A stretch of 64,000 bases of DNA from positions 35,658,454 through 35,722,453 of the forward strand of contig CM031601.1 of assembly GCA_018398815.1 (NCBI GenBank), in the 5' to 3' direction. The DNA is from Conus ventricosus (lineage: Eukaryota; Mollusca; Gastropoda; Neogastropoda; Conidae). Shown piece by piece: positions 13,640 to 24,513 of the stretch (position 1 is the stretch's first letter; every line of letters starts with the position of its first letter). The notes beneath the pieces are model-generated. The model was not told the origin of the DNA. It ran no database searches and worked only from the letters and a program-made list of their open reading frames with translations. The position numbers were made by a program, and so were the translations under genes.

Positions 13640-13850
13640 TCTCCGCCCTGTGTCGGTGTTGAGAGGCTGGCCTGAGTGCCGACAACCACCCTACCTGCCA
13701 CTGCGCCCGGGACCGACTACCCGCTGAGCTAGTTGGGCTGGAGACTCCGCTGCTGCCAAGCCAGAGCGCCGCTCCTGAGTTTGAACCAGCGACCTGTTGG
13801 CTAGGCCGTCGCTGCGTTGTGTTCTGTGTTTGAGCCACAGCTCTGAAGTG
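13640..13850 (-). mobile_element. possible tRNA-derived SINE fragment
   Basis: On the minus strand, a B-box-like GGTTCAAACTC near 13780-13790 follows an A-box-like TGGCTCA near 13830. A second A-box-like TAGCTCAGCGGGTAG lies near 13716-13730. These match RNA polymerase III internal promoter elements of tRNA-derived SINEs. No acceptor stem or anticodon arm that would make a functional tRNA is apparent. The open frame over it is incidental. Confidence 0.4.
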
Positions 13851-13859
13851 CTAATAAGT

Positions 13860-13955
13860 CTTGTGTCGGACTTGACGCTGTAGTCGTCGTCTTCATCTTC
13901 GTCGTCTTCGTCCTCTTCATCGTCTCGTCGTCTTCATCGTCTCGTCTACGTCGAC
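13860..13955. repeat. TCG/TCT microsatellite
   Basis: Imperfect TCGTCTTCA repeats. Confidence 0.8.
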
Positions 13956-14224
13956 GTTGGAATCAGCAGCGCTAATAGCCAGTGATATATAGATATATTT
14001 TGGGTGTACGCCTTATGGTTGGCGTGCCGACCTATTAATGTTCTTGCATTTATTATGTATGTCTGTCTGATGGCTCGGGCAGCATAAAACAAAAAGAAGT
14101 GTTCTGTTGCCTGGCTGTCAATGTTCGGTGAGTGGGTGTGTGTATGTGCGTTGGAAAAGTCGTGCATGCATCCGTAATTTCTGAGTGAGAGTCAGACAGT
14201 CGGACACCTGCAGACACTACCCAA

Positions 14225-15715
14225 CCCATCCGTAACAATGAACATAATCCCCAACATGTACTACAATGAACATTATCCATAAAATGTACTATAATAAGTA
14301 CCACACTGAACATAATCCCCAGTATTTCCCATAATGAACATAGTCCCCATCATGTACCATAACGAACATGAGCCCCAGCATGTACTCTTATGAACATAAT
14401 CCCCAGTATATACAATAATGAACATACTCCCCAGCTAATACTTTAATGAACATAATCCCCAGTATGTACCATAATCAACATAATCCCCAGTTTGTACCAT
14501 AATAGCCATAATCCCCAGTATGTATCATAATGAGCATAATCCCCAGCATGTACCATAATGAACATAATCCCAAGCATGCACTGCAACAGACATAATCCCC
14601 ATCATTACCATAATGAACATGATCCCCATCAGGTACCATGTTAGACATAATCCCAAGCATATAACATAATGAACATAAGCCCCGCCATGTACTATAATGA
14701 ACATAATCCCCAGCATGTACCATAATGAACATAATCCCACTATGTACCATAATGAACAGAATCCCCAGCATGTACTGCAACAGACATAATCCCCATCAAG
14801 TACGATAATGAACATGGTCCCCATCAAATGCTCTAATGACCATAATCTCCAACATGTACCATATTTAATATAATCCCAAGCATGTACCATAATTAACAAA
14901 ATCCCAAGCATGTACTATAATGAACATAATCCCCATATGTACCATAATGAACATAATCCCCAGCATGTATCATAATAAACATAATCCCTGGTACGTACCA
15001 TTATGAACATAATCCCCAGTAAGTACAATAATGAACATAATCCCCAGCATGTACCATAATGAACATATTCCCCAGATCAACTATTTTGAACATAATCTGC
15101 AGCACGTAGCATAATTAACATAATCCCCAGCATGTACCATAATGAACATAATCCCCATCATGTATCATAAAGAACATAATCCCTAGCATATACCATCATA
15201 AACATAATCCACAGACTACTGTAATGAACGCAATCCCCAGCATGTACCACAGTGAACACAATCTTCATCTTATACCATTATGAACATAACCCCTTTCATG
15301 TACCATAATGAACATAATCCCTAGTATGTACCATAATGAACATGATCCCCATCATGTACAGTAATGAACATAATCCCCAGTATGTACTATAATAAACAAT
15401 CCCCTTTTACCACAGTGAACATAATTCCCATCATGTACCATAATGAACATAATCCCCAGCACATACAACATTGAACATAATCCCCAGCATGTACCATGAT
15501 GAACATAATCTCCATTATGTACCATAATCTCCATTATCCCCAGCATATTGAACATAATCTTCAACATTTACCATAATGAACATAATCCCCAGCATGTACC
15601 ATGATGAACATAATCCCCAGCACGCACTGTAATGAACTTAAACTCCAGTATGTGCTATAGAAACATAATTCCCAGCATCTGTGAAATGACCATGATATCC
15701 AGTATGTATTCCAAT
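14225..15715. repeat. 28-base satellite array
   Basis: More than 50 copies of a 28-base unit containing CATGTACCATAATGAACATA followed by ATCCCCAG. Units are well preserved compared with the related array at 11490-12330. Minus-strand open frames (for example 14525-14911) are repeat translations. Confidence 0.95.
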
Positions 15716-15810
15716 GTGCACTGAGGATGCCTAGTGGCTCAGTGTTTCAGCACCATGTTCGCTGTCAGACGTTTTCGGTTCGGATCTCGCTGGCGGCCCA
15801 CAGAAACATG
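15716..15810 (+). mobile_element. tRNA-derived SINE head
   Basis: A pol III promoter-like pair is visible: A box TAGTGGCTCAGTG near 15732 and B box GGTTCGGATCTC near 15778, about 45 bases apart as in tRNA genes. It sits immediately at the end of the 28-base satellite. The downstream body is unclear and no complete tRNA fold is evident, so a SINE rather than a tRNA gene is called. Confidence 0.5.
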
Positions 15811-16204
15811 GACATTTTGGCTGGTGTCGTGAATCAGTGGTTTTTGTCCACTGTTCAGTGTTTAGTGGCAAAGAAAAACTTACTTTAGTAACTGCTCACT
15901 GTTTGGCGAACAACTGTAATGTTTGTTAACTGTGTAACATTGCTGTTTATGGTGTCTGGTTAATGTCAAGCCAAAAATTCCTGTAATCATTCGACTACTT
16001 GATACTTGACAAGAACTTCTGTAATTGCTGACTGCTGGAAATTTGGTGAAAGTTATTTCGTTTGATGACAACTTAATACTTATTGAAAGTTTGTGTAGCT
16101 GTAGCAGTTTAAAATGTAGTGTCCAAGTATGTTATTGTTATTGTTATTTCCATTTATTTGTTTTGTTTGTTGCCCAGTCATTTTGGTTGACTGATGAAGC
16201 CCCC
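15811..16204. other. no gene recognised
   Basis: AT-rich sequence that could be the body of the SINE starting at 15716. Short open frames only. Confidence 0.4.
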
Positions 16205-16288
16205 ATCTCACGACAATCACTGCTTAGTAGAATCAACACAGCCAGAACATGACTGACTAAGCCGCCTTCTGATGACAATCACTGCTCA
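16205..16288. repeat. minisatellite, left part of an interrupted array
   Basis: Contains AACATGACTGACTAAGCC and AATCACTGCT, the same unit that makes up 18415-18600. The two parts appear separated by a 2.1-kb insertion. Confidence 0.65.
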
Positions 16289-18414
16289 TGTCGGGTTCAA
16301 TAAGGGACCACAGATCGGGAGTCAGGTCGCACACTCACCACAAGAGCCGAAAGTACACGACATGAACAACATTTATTCTTCCATACACACATACACATTC
16401 ACATTCCTTTTGGGACTCGGGCCTATCACAGAAGAGGGAGAATAGACAGAGCGTATGGAGAAAAGAGGGTATAGAACAGGAAAGCACCCTACGAAGAGCT
16501 AACTATCCTACTGGGTAAAAAAAAAAACAAAAAAAAAACAATGATAAACATAGAACACCCCCGAGATACCTGCTAAGTCCAAAATGCCTAGCCCACTATT
16601 ACTATCCCCCCCAAAGAAACAATAAAGCCAGAAACACGACTAGCACGCAAATGGGGCCTACATCCTAACAAAAACGGTTACTATTAAAAACAAACAAACA
16701 AACAAAAAAAGACACACGTTTGTTGCCCGCTGGCAGAGTGCTCCTAAACTGGGTGGATCATCCCCACTACAACGCCTCACAACACAGCCCCACTGACACC
16801 AGATTCACTCAATTGTGGAAGAAGTCTTTTGCAGCACCGAGTCACACATACGCAAGGAGACCCCTCTTTTGGAGATCCCCCCTCTGGGCTCGATGCTTCA
16901 TGGACCGTGGACTGCTCCCTCATGGGCATATATAATGAAGTCTATAACATCCCTCGAGATGGGCAGGGCGCCTCCGCTGACTCACCATATTGGGCGAATG
17001 TACATCAGGAAGAAACCTGAAAACCCAACCCTGTACCAGGGATCCATCGTGTGTTCACATATCTGTTCATGGTCATGGAGTCATGAGGAGGCAATAGTGG
17101 GGGCGTCACTACCCGTCGTCAGTTCATGAGTAGGTGTATGGTGAAATCATAAATTCCTGAGCTCTATAAATGTCCCCGCAGTCGTTTCAGGCCGTAGGGG
17201 CAGTGCTTCAATAATCATAAATTCCGTTTCACCCAAAATAAATCCACCTGGTCAAAAAAAGTAACCTTACTATAACACCTTGCAATCCTGATATTCTAAA
17301 TAAATAAATCACTGAATAACATACAAACGAGTACCACAAATACAAGACAAGGCAAAACGAAACAAGACGAGACCAGACAAGGAGTGAGCACAATGAACTG
17401 GTCCGCTGAGGAGTGTCACTTGCCATCCGCTATGGTTTCCACACTGGCCGCGTGTCAGCATCGTCGCGCGTCTCGACTTGCCTGCTAGTTTTTCTTAACA
17501 TTTCTTTCGACCACAGGGTCTCACTCGTAAACAGTTGATTCATTATGGATTAAATTTTTCATTCTGTTACGAATAATAACGAGCGAACATTAGCATTGGA
17601 ATTCATCTGGCTAGACGAACTAGCATGTTTCTACACACATAATAAATCCATTTCTTAATCTCTACATGGATTGTCAACAAGGCTACCAAGCCAATATAGG
17701 ACAGTTAGTCCTCTTCATAGTGAACACTTCCCCGAGTGGGACTACAGGTAATAAAGAAAAGATTTCTGAAACGACCTCCTCCTATTTCCTATGAGGAAAA
17801 ACGGCACTTTTCCGACCACTTTGCACAGGTAGAAAAAAAAATCGAAAGAAATGACCGAGTAAGCTAACAAATGGTTTCAAAAAGAAGAAAAAAAACCTCT
17901 AAGCTGCTACTACGAAAAATGAATAAGAATTCCGACTCCTACCGGCCTTCCCTATCTACATGGAAATACAAACTCTTCCCGTGCTTACCAACAGGATGGT
18001 GGACGGGGAAAAGAAGAAAAATAAAGGAAGGACCGTCGCCTCAAGCCAGTGAAGACAGGACAACCCAGACCTCTCCAAACTGGACCCCAACGAAGAGGAT
18101 TCAAAGAGCAGGAATGCTCGCTGACAGCTCCCGATGGTGGAGACCGTGCTCTCCAATCAACGAACGACTCAAGAGTGAGCAGCAAATCACCTACAAACAC
18201 CCTCTGCTAGCACCAGAACGGTAAACGGTTGTCGTAAATGCTTGGAAATAGATACATGCATCATAAGTTCCTCGTACCACGACAAGCAACAGGCCATACA
18301 GATGAAAGGTTGGGGGGATGGAAGGGGAAAGTAAAGATTGCACGGACAGCTCGCTTCATCTCTCCACTGGTTGAACCACTTAGAGAGGGGGAAGGGAGGA
18401 GGCCATCCGTGACA
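16289..18414 (-). mobile_element. probable solo LTR
   Basis: The 2.1-kb block starts TGTCGGG and ends GTGACA, so both strands read TG...CA as LTRs do, and it interrupts a minisatellite. Read on the minus strand, an AATAAA signal near 16370 is followed by about 85 bases ending CCCGACA, resembling an R-U5 end. No gag or pol is present inside. Open frames of up to 117 codons (17871-18224) have no recognisable domain. A clean target duplication is not visible, so the boundaries and class are inferred. Confidence 0.4.
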
Positions 18415-18600
18415 CTTAGTATATCCAACACAGGCGGAACATGACTGACTAAGCTGATAACAGTCACTGCTTAGTATATCCAACACAGGCGGAACATGAC
18501 TGGCCAAGCCATCTTCTGATCACTGCTTAGTATATCCAACACAGGCAGAACATGACTGACTAAGCCACCTTCTGATAACAATCACTGCTTAGTCGCGGAA
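18415..18600. repeat. minisatellite, about 58-base unit, 3 copies
   Basis: CACTGCTTAGTATATCCAAC followed by ACAGGCGGAACATGACTG recurs at about 18414, 18470 and 18530. Confidence 0.85.
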
Positions 18601-18731
18601 CCAGCATGAGGAGCGTCCCCATCCGAAGAGATGCGAGGACGTGGACTTTCTGAAAGTGATCTATACAGCCCCAGTGCTCACCCTGAGATCATCTGAATGT
18701 GATGTGCACAGTCCCAGACCCCAGTGCTCAC

Positions 18732-18827
18732 CCCAAGATCAAGCCTCTTGATGCCGGATCCCTTGATCTCTAGCAGCTGACGTAGCAGAAAGGTGGCGCC
18801 CACAGATGTCATGGGATTGTTCGCCAG
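18732..18827 (-). CDS. leucine-rich-repeat exon (LRRC74A/B-like), third exon in window
   Basis: A 96-base exon of exactly 32 codons on the minus strand, bounded by CTTTCAG before CTGGCG and by GGG/GTGAGC at the donor. It begins LANNPMTSVGATFLL and ends GSGIKRLDLG. The pattern fits the end of a ribonuclease-inhibitor-type LRR array and, as I recall the family, the C-terminal region of LRRC74A. Its zero phase matches the 195-base exon at 24319-24513, about 5.5 kb upstream in the gene. A copy of the donor-side intron sequence (CCAGTGCTCACCC...GATC) is duplicated just downstream at about 18675. The function of LRRC74 proteins is not known; a protein-interaction scaffold is likely. No later exon was recognised, so the C-terminus is missing. 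Confidence 0.7.
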
Positions 18828-18934
18828 CTGAAAGACACAAAGCATCACATGCATCATGCAAGCTCTGTTGGATTGGAAGATTGGATACGCACGTGCGTAC
18901 ACGAACAAATGCAACAAAAAAAAAAATTTACTTA

Positions 18935-18994
18935 GTAGTGGGAAAATATACAAGTGCAGACTAACAATTCCTCCGTCATTAAATTAATGACTTG

Positions 18995-19057
<63 letters not shown>

Positions 19058-19058
19058 A

Positions 19059-19136
<78 letters not shown>

Positions 19137-20100
19137 AGTAAAAAGGGGAAGGGGAAGGCAGAAGTAAAAAAATGAAAACACAAATCAGGGAAATCTAACA
19201 TAAACATTAAACCCTTCACCAGCAGGCAGACATATCAATTTATATTGCCTGTTCCGAGGTCTTTCGTCCGCTGGATCAGACTCATCAGGTGGCACGACTG
19301 ATAGTGTCTGTGCTCCCTTGGCATCAAATAAAGATATCCATAGTCTATAATCCTGTGGTGTTCTCACCACCAAGGGATTAAAGACAGAACCCAACAGCAC
19401 TCCAAAGCAGTCAGCAAAGGGTCGAAAAGTAAACTGAAAAGAAAGTTTGATAAAGAAATAAGTTGCTAAAAACTAAAATCATGTATAAAATGTAGAGCAA
19501 CATCTATGAAGCTATGCTTGAGGATCTATCTAAGGATGCAAAGGATGCAAAATGTATAATTTAGTAGTGGAGGAAAACGACCGCAGACTAACAATTCCTA
19601 TGTCATTGCGTTAATAATCTGGCAAAAAATCAAATGAAAAAGACAGATGTCGGGGTGGGGAACGGGGAAATAAAGAAAATGAGAAAGGAAAAGTAAGAAA
19701 ATATACTATAAATATTAAATCCTTCACTAGGGGCATATGGGAACCATTGTAATCCATCTTGAAGATAGAACCATTCACATTGCCTGCTCCGAGGCCTTAC
19801 GTACGCCGGATCAGACTCATCAGGGAGGCTCGACTGACTGTCTGTGTTCCCTTGGCATCAAATGGAGATTTACCATAGTCTATGATTATATGGTATTCTC
19901 ACCACCAAGGGTTCAAAAATAGAATCTAGCAGCACCTAAAAGCAGGCAGCGAAGGGTCGAAAAGTAAAACGAAAAGAAATTGCGTTAAGGAAGCATGCTG
20001 CTGAAAAACTAAAATCATTATCTAGACAGTATAAAACGTAGGGAAAAGTTTTTGCCAATGCTTGAGGATCCATGTAAGGATGCAAGGGAGGTCAAAAGGT
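18935..20100. repeat. two diverged tandem copies of a ~600-base intronic unit
   Basis: GCAGACTAACAATTCCT near 18957 and 19583, ATCAGACTCATCAGG near 19275 and 19810, CTCACCACCAAGGG near 19364 and 19900, and ATGCTTGAGGATC near 19513 and 20057 define two units about 600 bases apart in the same order. Only the first holds the long CA/GCAC tract at 18996-19132. Confidence 0.75.
18996..19132. repeat. CA and GCAC microsatellite
   Basis: Uninterrupted CA repeats enclose a GCAC block at about 19060-19092. Open frames encoding poly-Thr-His or Cys-Val are artefacts. Confidence 0.97.
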
Positions 20101-20126
20101 GTCCAACAGTCCGAGCGTGTGTATAT

Positions 20127-20150
20127 CACACACACACACACACACACACA

Positions 20151-20182
<32 letters not shown>

Positions 20183-20290
20183 GCACGCACGCACGCACGC
20201 ACGCACACACGCACACACACACATGCACGTACATACGCACGCACGCCTACGTACACATATCTCACGCACGTACGCGCGCTCGCGCACGCA

Positions 20291-20357
<67 letters not shown>

Positions 20358-20358
20358 C
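20127..20358. repeat. CA/GCAC microsatellite
   Basis: CA repeats with central GCAC blocks, an ACGT-rich middle (20224-20290) and a second CA tract. Long open frames over it are artefacts. Confidence 0.97.
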
Positions 20359-21039
20359 ACACAATTTGGACTTGAATTTAATACTGTCACCCTTGTTAGT
20401 AGCGAGCAAATAAACATAGGAGAATACATAGAATTCAACACTGTTGAAATGCATGCACACATGGAGAAAGGTCCAGTGACGGTGAGGAAAGACCCACTGA
20501 CCACAGGGAAAGTCCTGTTGACAGTGGGAAAGACTACAACTTTGGATTCTCTCTTGAGGCACATAAGACCGTATGGCGAAAGCTTGGCTGTGTCTGGAGT
20601 GGCACTGTCTTCATCTGTCCGTGGGCAGGGGTGGTTGGGTCTGTGGGGTGTGCTCGGCAGCTGGAGGGTGGTTTTTTCGCCGGTGGGCTCTGCAGTCATG
20701 AAATACGGGCTGGTACAACCCATGGGGATGCTACTTTAAGGCTGTTATGAGCTGCATCCTGTAGTCTAATTTACCTCTGTTCAGGAGCAGTTATGTCCCT
20801 TGATATCTTAATGACGTTGTGTTACTGGCCCCTACGTCAAGATCAGAGAATGAACTGCCTGTACCCATCGTCAACACAGCGCAGGCCTCCAAGGGTGGTA
20901 CAGGACTGCTCTAAAGGCAGGTGAAGACAGTGCTTCTCTGGGTCCTCCCCAGCACCTTCGGGTGTTTCTTTTTCTTTTTTCTTCATAGAATTCAACACTG
21001 TTGAAATGCATGCACACAGATGCCTAGTTGCTCCGGAAC
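20359..21039. other. intronic or intergenic sequence with short duplications
   Basis: GAATTCAACACTGTTGAAAT followed by GCATGCACAC occurs at about 20431 and 20989. 20820-20855 is an inverted single copy of the minisatellite unit found at 21880-21960. No coding exon is recognised. Confidence 0.5.
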
Positions 21040-21125
21040 AGACAGGTGGATCTGGAGCAGCGCCCTTGCTGCTTTGGTGAGGTGGTTGAGGCCCTCCTCG
21101 GTGACCCTCTTCAAACCATTCATCT
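21040..21125 (-). pseudogene. possible LRR exon remnant
   Basis: On the minus strand this reads VTEEGLNHLTKAARALLQIH, which resembles the part of the exon at 24319-24513 containing INKECLIHLIKGLR. No convincing splice sites surround it. It may be a decayed duplicate of that exon, or chance similarity. Confidence 0.35.
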
Positions 21126-21199
21126 CCATCCCTTCCGCCATATATCCCTTCCTCCCCACTTCTTACGTCACGGTCTTATGACATCCTCTCCCATCTGCA

Positions 21200-21335
21200 G
21201 CTCCTCCAGGCTACCTCTCTCTCCGTCATGACCATCTCTTGATTTAGTGGAGGCAGCAGTCCCTTCAGAGGTAGCTGAGCTTTGTTATGGTGAAGTGCTA
21301 TGGGATGTCGGAAAGCGGTAATGGAAATTCCTCCT
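21200..21335. repeat. left arm of an inverted repeat
   Basis: GAGGCAGCAGTCCCTTCAG, then CTATGGGATGTCGGAAAG and ATGGAAATTC are found reverse-complemented and partly duplicated at 22500-22825. Confidence 0.75.
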
Positions 21336-21443
21336 CGTACTCCTCCTCCTTCTCCTCCTCCTCTTTCTCCTCCTTTTCCTCCCCCTCCTCCTCCTCCTCT
21401 TCCTCGTTCTCCTCCTCCTCCTTACTATTATCATCATCATCAA

Positions 21444-21479
<36 letters not shown>

Positions 21480-21485
21480 CAACAG
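21335..21485. repeat. TCC and TAG trinucleotide microsatellites
   Basis: CTCCTC-type repeats to about 21425, then a TAGTAG run. Poly-Ser and poly-Leu open frames are artefacts. Confidence 0.95.
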
Positions 21486-21839
21486 CGCAGCAGCAGCATT
21501 AGTATAAGAGAAAGGGCTGATGCAATACAATAGAAGGTTGACAGACTGAGAAGGACCACAAAAAAGGCGGAGAGGGGCAGAGGAAGGAGGGAGAGAATAA
21601 TTTCAACTGGCTCAATGAGGAACGCTTCATGCACATCGTCAAAAACCTCTTCAGGAGAGACAGCCACAACAGTAGAGATAGGAATTAAGATGGGGGGGGG
21701 GGGGGGGGGGAGGGCATAAGTTGACGGCGACACGGAAGAGGGCAATTAGGAGAAGGGGGCCATTTACAAGTAGAGTGACTGCAAGCGGGGTGACGGTAAG
21801 ACCAGCATGTTGACATGCGTCAGTTACTATTGTAACGTG

Positions 21840-22290
21840 TTTGTCCCATTCGTTTGGCGATGTAGTAACACAACGTTCATTCTCTGATCTTGACGTAGGG
21901 CCAGTAACACAACGTTCATTCTCTGATCTTGACGTAGGGGCCAGTAACACAACGTTCATTCTCTGATCTTGACGTAGGGGCCAGTAACACAACGTTTCTC
22001 TTTGACTAGGCAGTAAACTTATTCTCTGCTGACGTAGGCAGAACACAACGTTTCCTACTGACGTAGAGGCCGTAACACTTTTTTCTCTTGCCCTGACGTA
22101 GGGCCAGTAACACAACGTTTTTCTCTTACGCTGACGTAGGGCCAGTAACACGTTTTTTCTCTTGCCCTGACGTAGGGCCAGTAACACAACGTTTGTTCTC
22201 TTACGCTGACGTAGGGGCCAGTAACACGTTTTTTCTCTTGCCCTGACGTAGGGCCAGTAACACAACGTTTGTTCCTTACCCTGACGTAGG
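21840..22290. repeat. minisatellite, 40-44-base unit
   Basis: About ten units sharing CTGACGTAGGGCCAGTAACA followed by an ACGTT-TTCTCT block. The first three are 43-44 bases and nearly identical; the later ones are shorter and more variable. The 245-codon minus frame over it (21651-22388) is a repeat translation. A poly-G run lies just before it at about 21693-21711. Confidence 0.9.
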
Positions 22291-22499
22291 GGCGAGGAAG
22301 GAAGGTAAGCAGGAGAGGGTGCGGGGGTGGGAGTGGATTGATGGAGACAGGGAAGACAGTTGGAGGCTAGAGGGGAAGAAAAGAACACCTAAGGCGTGTG
22401 GGGAGTTGAAAAATGACGGGCGTAGGCTATGGAGGACATAGTCAGCGAGGAGAGCCTGAATCACCTCTGAAGGGACTGCTGCCACCACTGGTTCAGGAG

Positions 22500-22825
22500 A
22501 TGGTCATGACAGAGAGAGAGAGAGAGGTGGCCTGAAGAGCCTCAGCTACCTCTGAAGGGACTGCTGCCTCCATTGAATCAAGAGATGGTCGTGACAGAGA
22601 GTACATTTGCACGAAGAAGAAGAAGGAATTTCCATTAAGCTTTCCGGCATCCCACAGCACTTCACCATAACAAAATAAATTTGCACGAAGAAGAAGAAGA
22701 AAAGAAGAAGGGATTTCAATTCAACTTTCCGACGATAAAGTACGATAAAGCAAGAAGAAGAAGAAGAATTAATGAATTTCCATTACGCTTTCCGGCATCC
22801 CATAGCACTTCACCATAACAAAGTA
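22500..22825. repeat. right arm of an inverted repeat, partly duplicated
   Basis: CTCTGAAGGGACTGCTGCC occurs at about 22466 and 22550. CTTTCCGGCATCCCA followed by AGCACTTCACCATAAC occurs at about 22640 and 22788. All are reverse complements of 21200-21335. Confidence 0.75.
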
Positions 22826-22929
22826 AACATCGCGCACTTGCACTGAGACACAAGACACATCGGCGTGCGCGCCGCCTGCTCCTTGATCCCCAAACACTAC
22901 TCCTCCACACCCCTTCCCCCTCCCTTCCC

Positions 22930-22935
22930 GCCATT

Positions 22936-22980
<45 letters not shown>

Positions 22981-22990
22981 GGCACGCAGG

Positions 22991-23058
<68 letters not shown>

Positions 23059-23085
23059 GCGCGCCGCGCGCGCGCGCGCGCGCAA
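22930..23085. repeat. CA, GCAGGCAC and CG microsatellite
   Basis: CA repeats interrupted by GCAGGCACGCAGGCACG, ending in a GCGC run. Confidence 0.97.
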
Positions 23086-23560
23086 GCTCTCTCTCTCTTT
23101 CTCTCTCTCCTCTAATGACTGCGGTATGAGTTCGAATCACTAAACTATGTGATTCGGACAGTGTTCTCACTTCTCCTCCCCATACCTACCATTCTTTGTC
23201 CCTCATTTCCCCCTCACTCCCCACCTTCGACCTCTCTCTGTGTGGTTGTTTGTTTGTTTGCTCTTCTTTTCTGTTTGACTACCCACCATGTCATTATTAC
23301 GTGTTAAAATAGTCTGCTTGTCAATGGTTGCTATGTTGAATCGTCAGTATGATCAACATGTGTTGAAATAATGTATGTATGACAAGGACAGATTGTAAGA
23401 CTAGGCTTTGGCCTAAAATCTTCATCCTTGCGTGTTAAAGATCAATAAATCAATCAATCAATCAATCTCTCTCTCTCTCTCTCTCTCTCTCCTCTCCTCT
23501 CTCTCTCTCCCCCCCCCCCCCCCACACACACACACACACATACACACACACACCACCTGT
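23086..23560. other. intronic sequence with microsatellites
   Basis: Includes a TCAATCAA tract, CT repeats, a C run and a CA tract between 23440 and 23560. No coding exon recognised. Confidence 0.5.
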
Positions 23561-23574
23561 CCTCCCTCCAAGCT

Positions 23575-23655
23575 ACCATGAACAAGCAGAGGGTGGAGTT
23601 GTGGCGGAGTCCTTAAAGAGCTGACAGAAGCACCCCTAATCCCTGTTGGTCCCGC
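23575..23655 (-). pseudogene. LRR pseudo-exon fragment
   Basis: On the minus strand the segment reads GLRHNSTL, identical to the same octapeptide in the real exon at 24319-24513, and ends in ATG/GTAGC, which resembles a donor. A stop codon lies immediately upstream in that frame. The nucleotide match covers GGACTCCGCCACAACTCCAC. I read it as a partial tandem duplicate of the downstream part of that exon. Confidence 0.5.
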
Positions 23656-23689
23656 TCATTTTCTTCTAGCCACTTCCTCCCTTGGTCCC

Positions 23690-24312
23690 CTCGCCTTGCC
23701 TGTTCCCCGCCCCCTCCCCCTCAGCGTCATGTTCTCCCCGCCCCCTCCCCCTCAGCGTCATGTTCTCCCCGCCCCCTCCCCCTCAGCGTCATGTTCTCCC
23801 CCGCCCCCTCCCCCTCAGCGTCATGTTCTCCCCGCCCCCCCCCCCCCCCACATCAGCGTCATGTTCTCCCCGCCCCCTCCCCCTCAGCGTCATGTTCTCT
23901 CCCCCCCCCTCCCCCTCAGCGTCATGTTCTCCCCGCCCCCTCCCCCTCAGCGTCATGTTCTCCCCCGCCCCCCCCCCCCCCCCTCAGCGTCATGTTCTCC
24001 CCGCCCCCTCCCCCTCAGCGTCATGTTCTCCCCCGCCCCCTCCCCCGCAGCGTCATGTCTCTCCCCGCCCCCTCCCCCTCAGCGTCATGTTCTCCCCGAC
24101 CCCTCCCCCTCAGCGTCATGTTCTCCCCGCCCCCCCCCCCCTCCGCAGTTCTCCCCCCCCCCCCCCTCAGCGTCATGTTCTCCCCGCCCCCTCCCCCTCA
24201 GCGTCATGTTCTCCCCGCCCCCCCCCCCCCCCCCCCTCAGCGTCATGTTCTCCCCGCCCCCTCCCCCTCAGCGTCATGTTCTCCCCGCCCCCTCCCCCTC
24301 AGCGTCATGTTC
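23690..24312. repeat. 31-base GC-rich minisatellite
   Basis: About 20 copies of CAGCGTCATGTTCTCC followed by a C-rich block. The array runs right up to the splice donor of the exon ending at 24319; the last unit supplies the TTCTCCTAC that contains the donor. Proline-rich open frames in all plus frames are artefacts. Confidence 0.95.
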
Positions 24313-24318
24313 TCCTAC

Positions 24319-24513
24319 CTTCAGCACCCTCAGTGTGGAGTTGTGGCGGAGTCCCTTGATGAGGTGGATGAGGCACTCCTTGTTGATGCGGTTGGAGGAC
24401 AGGTCCAGGACCTGCAGAGACCTGTTCTTCTCCAGGCTCTTCCCCAGCTCCTTGCAGCCCTCCAGGTAGAATCCGTTCCATGACACGTCCACCTCCCGGA
24501 GCCCGCTGTTGAT
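24319..24513 (-). CDS. leucine-rich-repeat exon (LRRC74A/B-like), second exon in window
   Basis: A 195-base, 65-codon phase-0 exon on the minus strand. The acceptor is ATTCAG before ATCAACAGC and the donor AAG/GTAGGA. It starts INSGLREVDVSWNGF and contains LQVLDLSSNRINKE and GLRHNSTLRVLK, two ribonuclease-inhibitor-type leucine-rich repeats of 28 residues. Joined to the exon at 28230-28315 the 28-residue register is kept exactly, which supports both splice choices. Minisatellites abut both ends; the upstream one repeats the acceptor sequence itself. Open reading runs about 490 codons further into that array without a stop, but that translation is repetitive and not taken as coding. Order and spacing of the repeats agree with what I recall of LRRC74A. 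Confidence 0.8.

Noticed and set aside
15716..15810. Functional tRNA gene
   Set aside because: A- and B-box-like motifs are present, but arms do not pair into a cloverleaf by eye; a SINE head is more likely.
20062..20739. 225-codon frame starting with a Thr-His tract
   Set aside because: First half is the CA microsatellite; the second half has no recognisable domain and no transcript-like features.
23682..24483. Proline-rich open frames of 225-257 codons
   Set aside because: Products of the C-rich 31-base minisatellite, antisense to the LRR exon.
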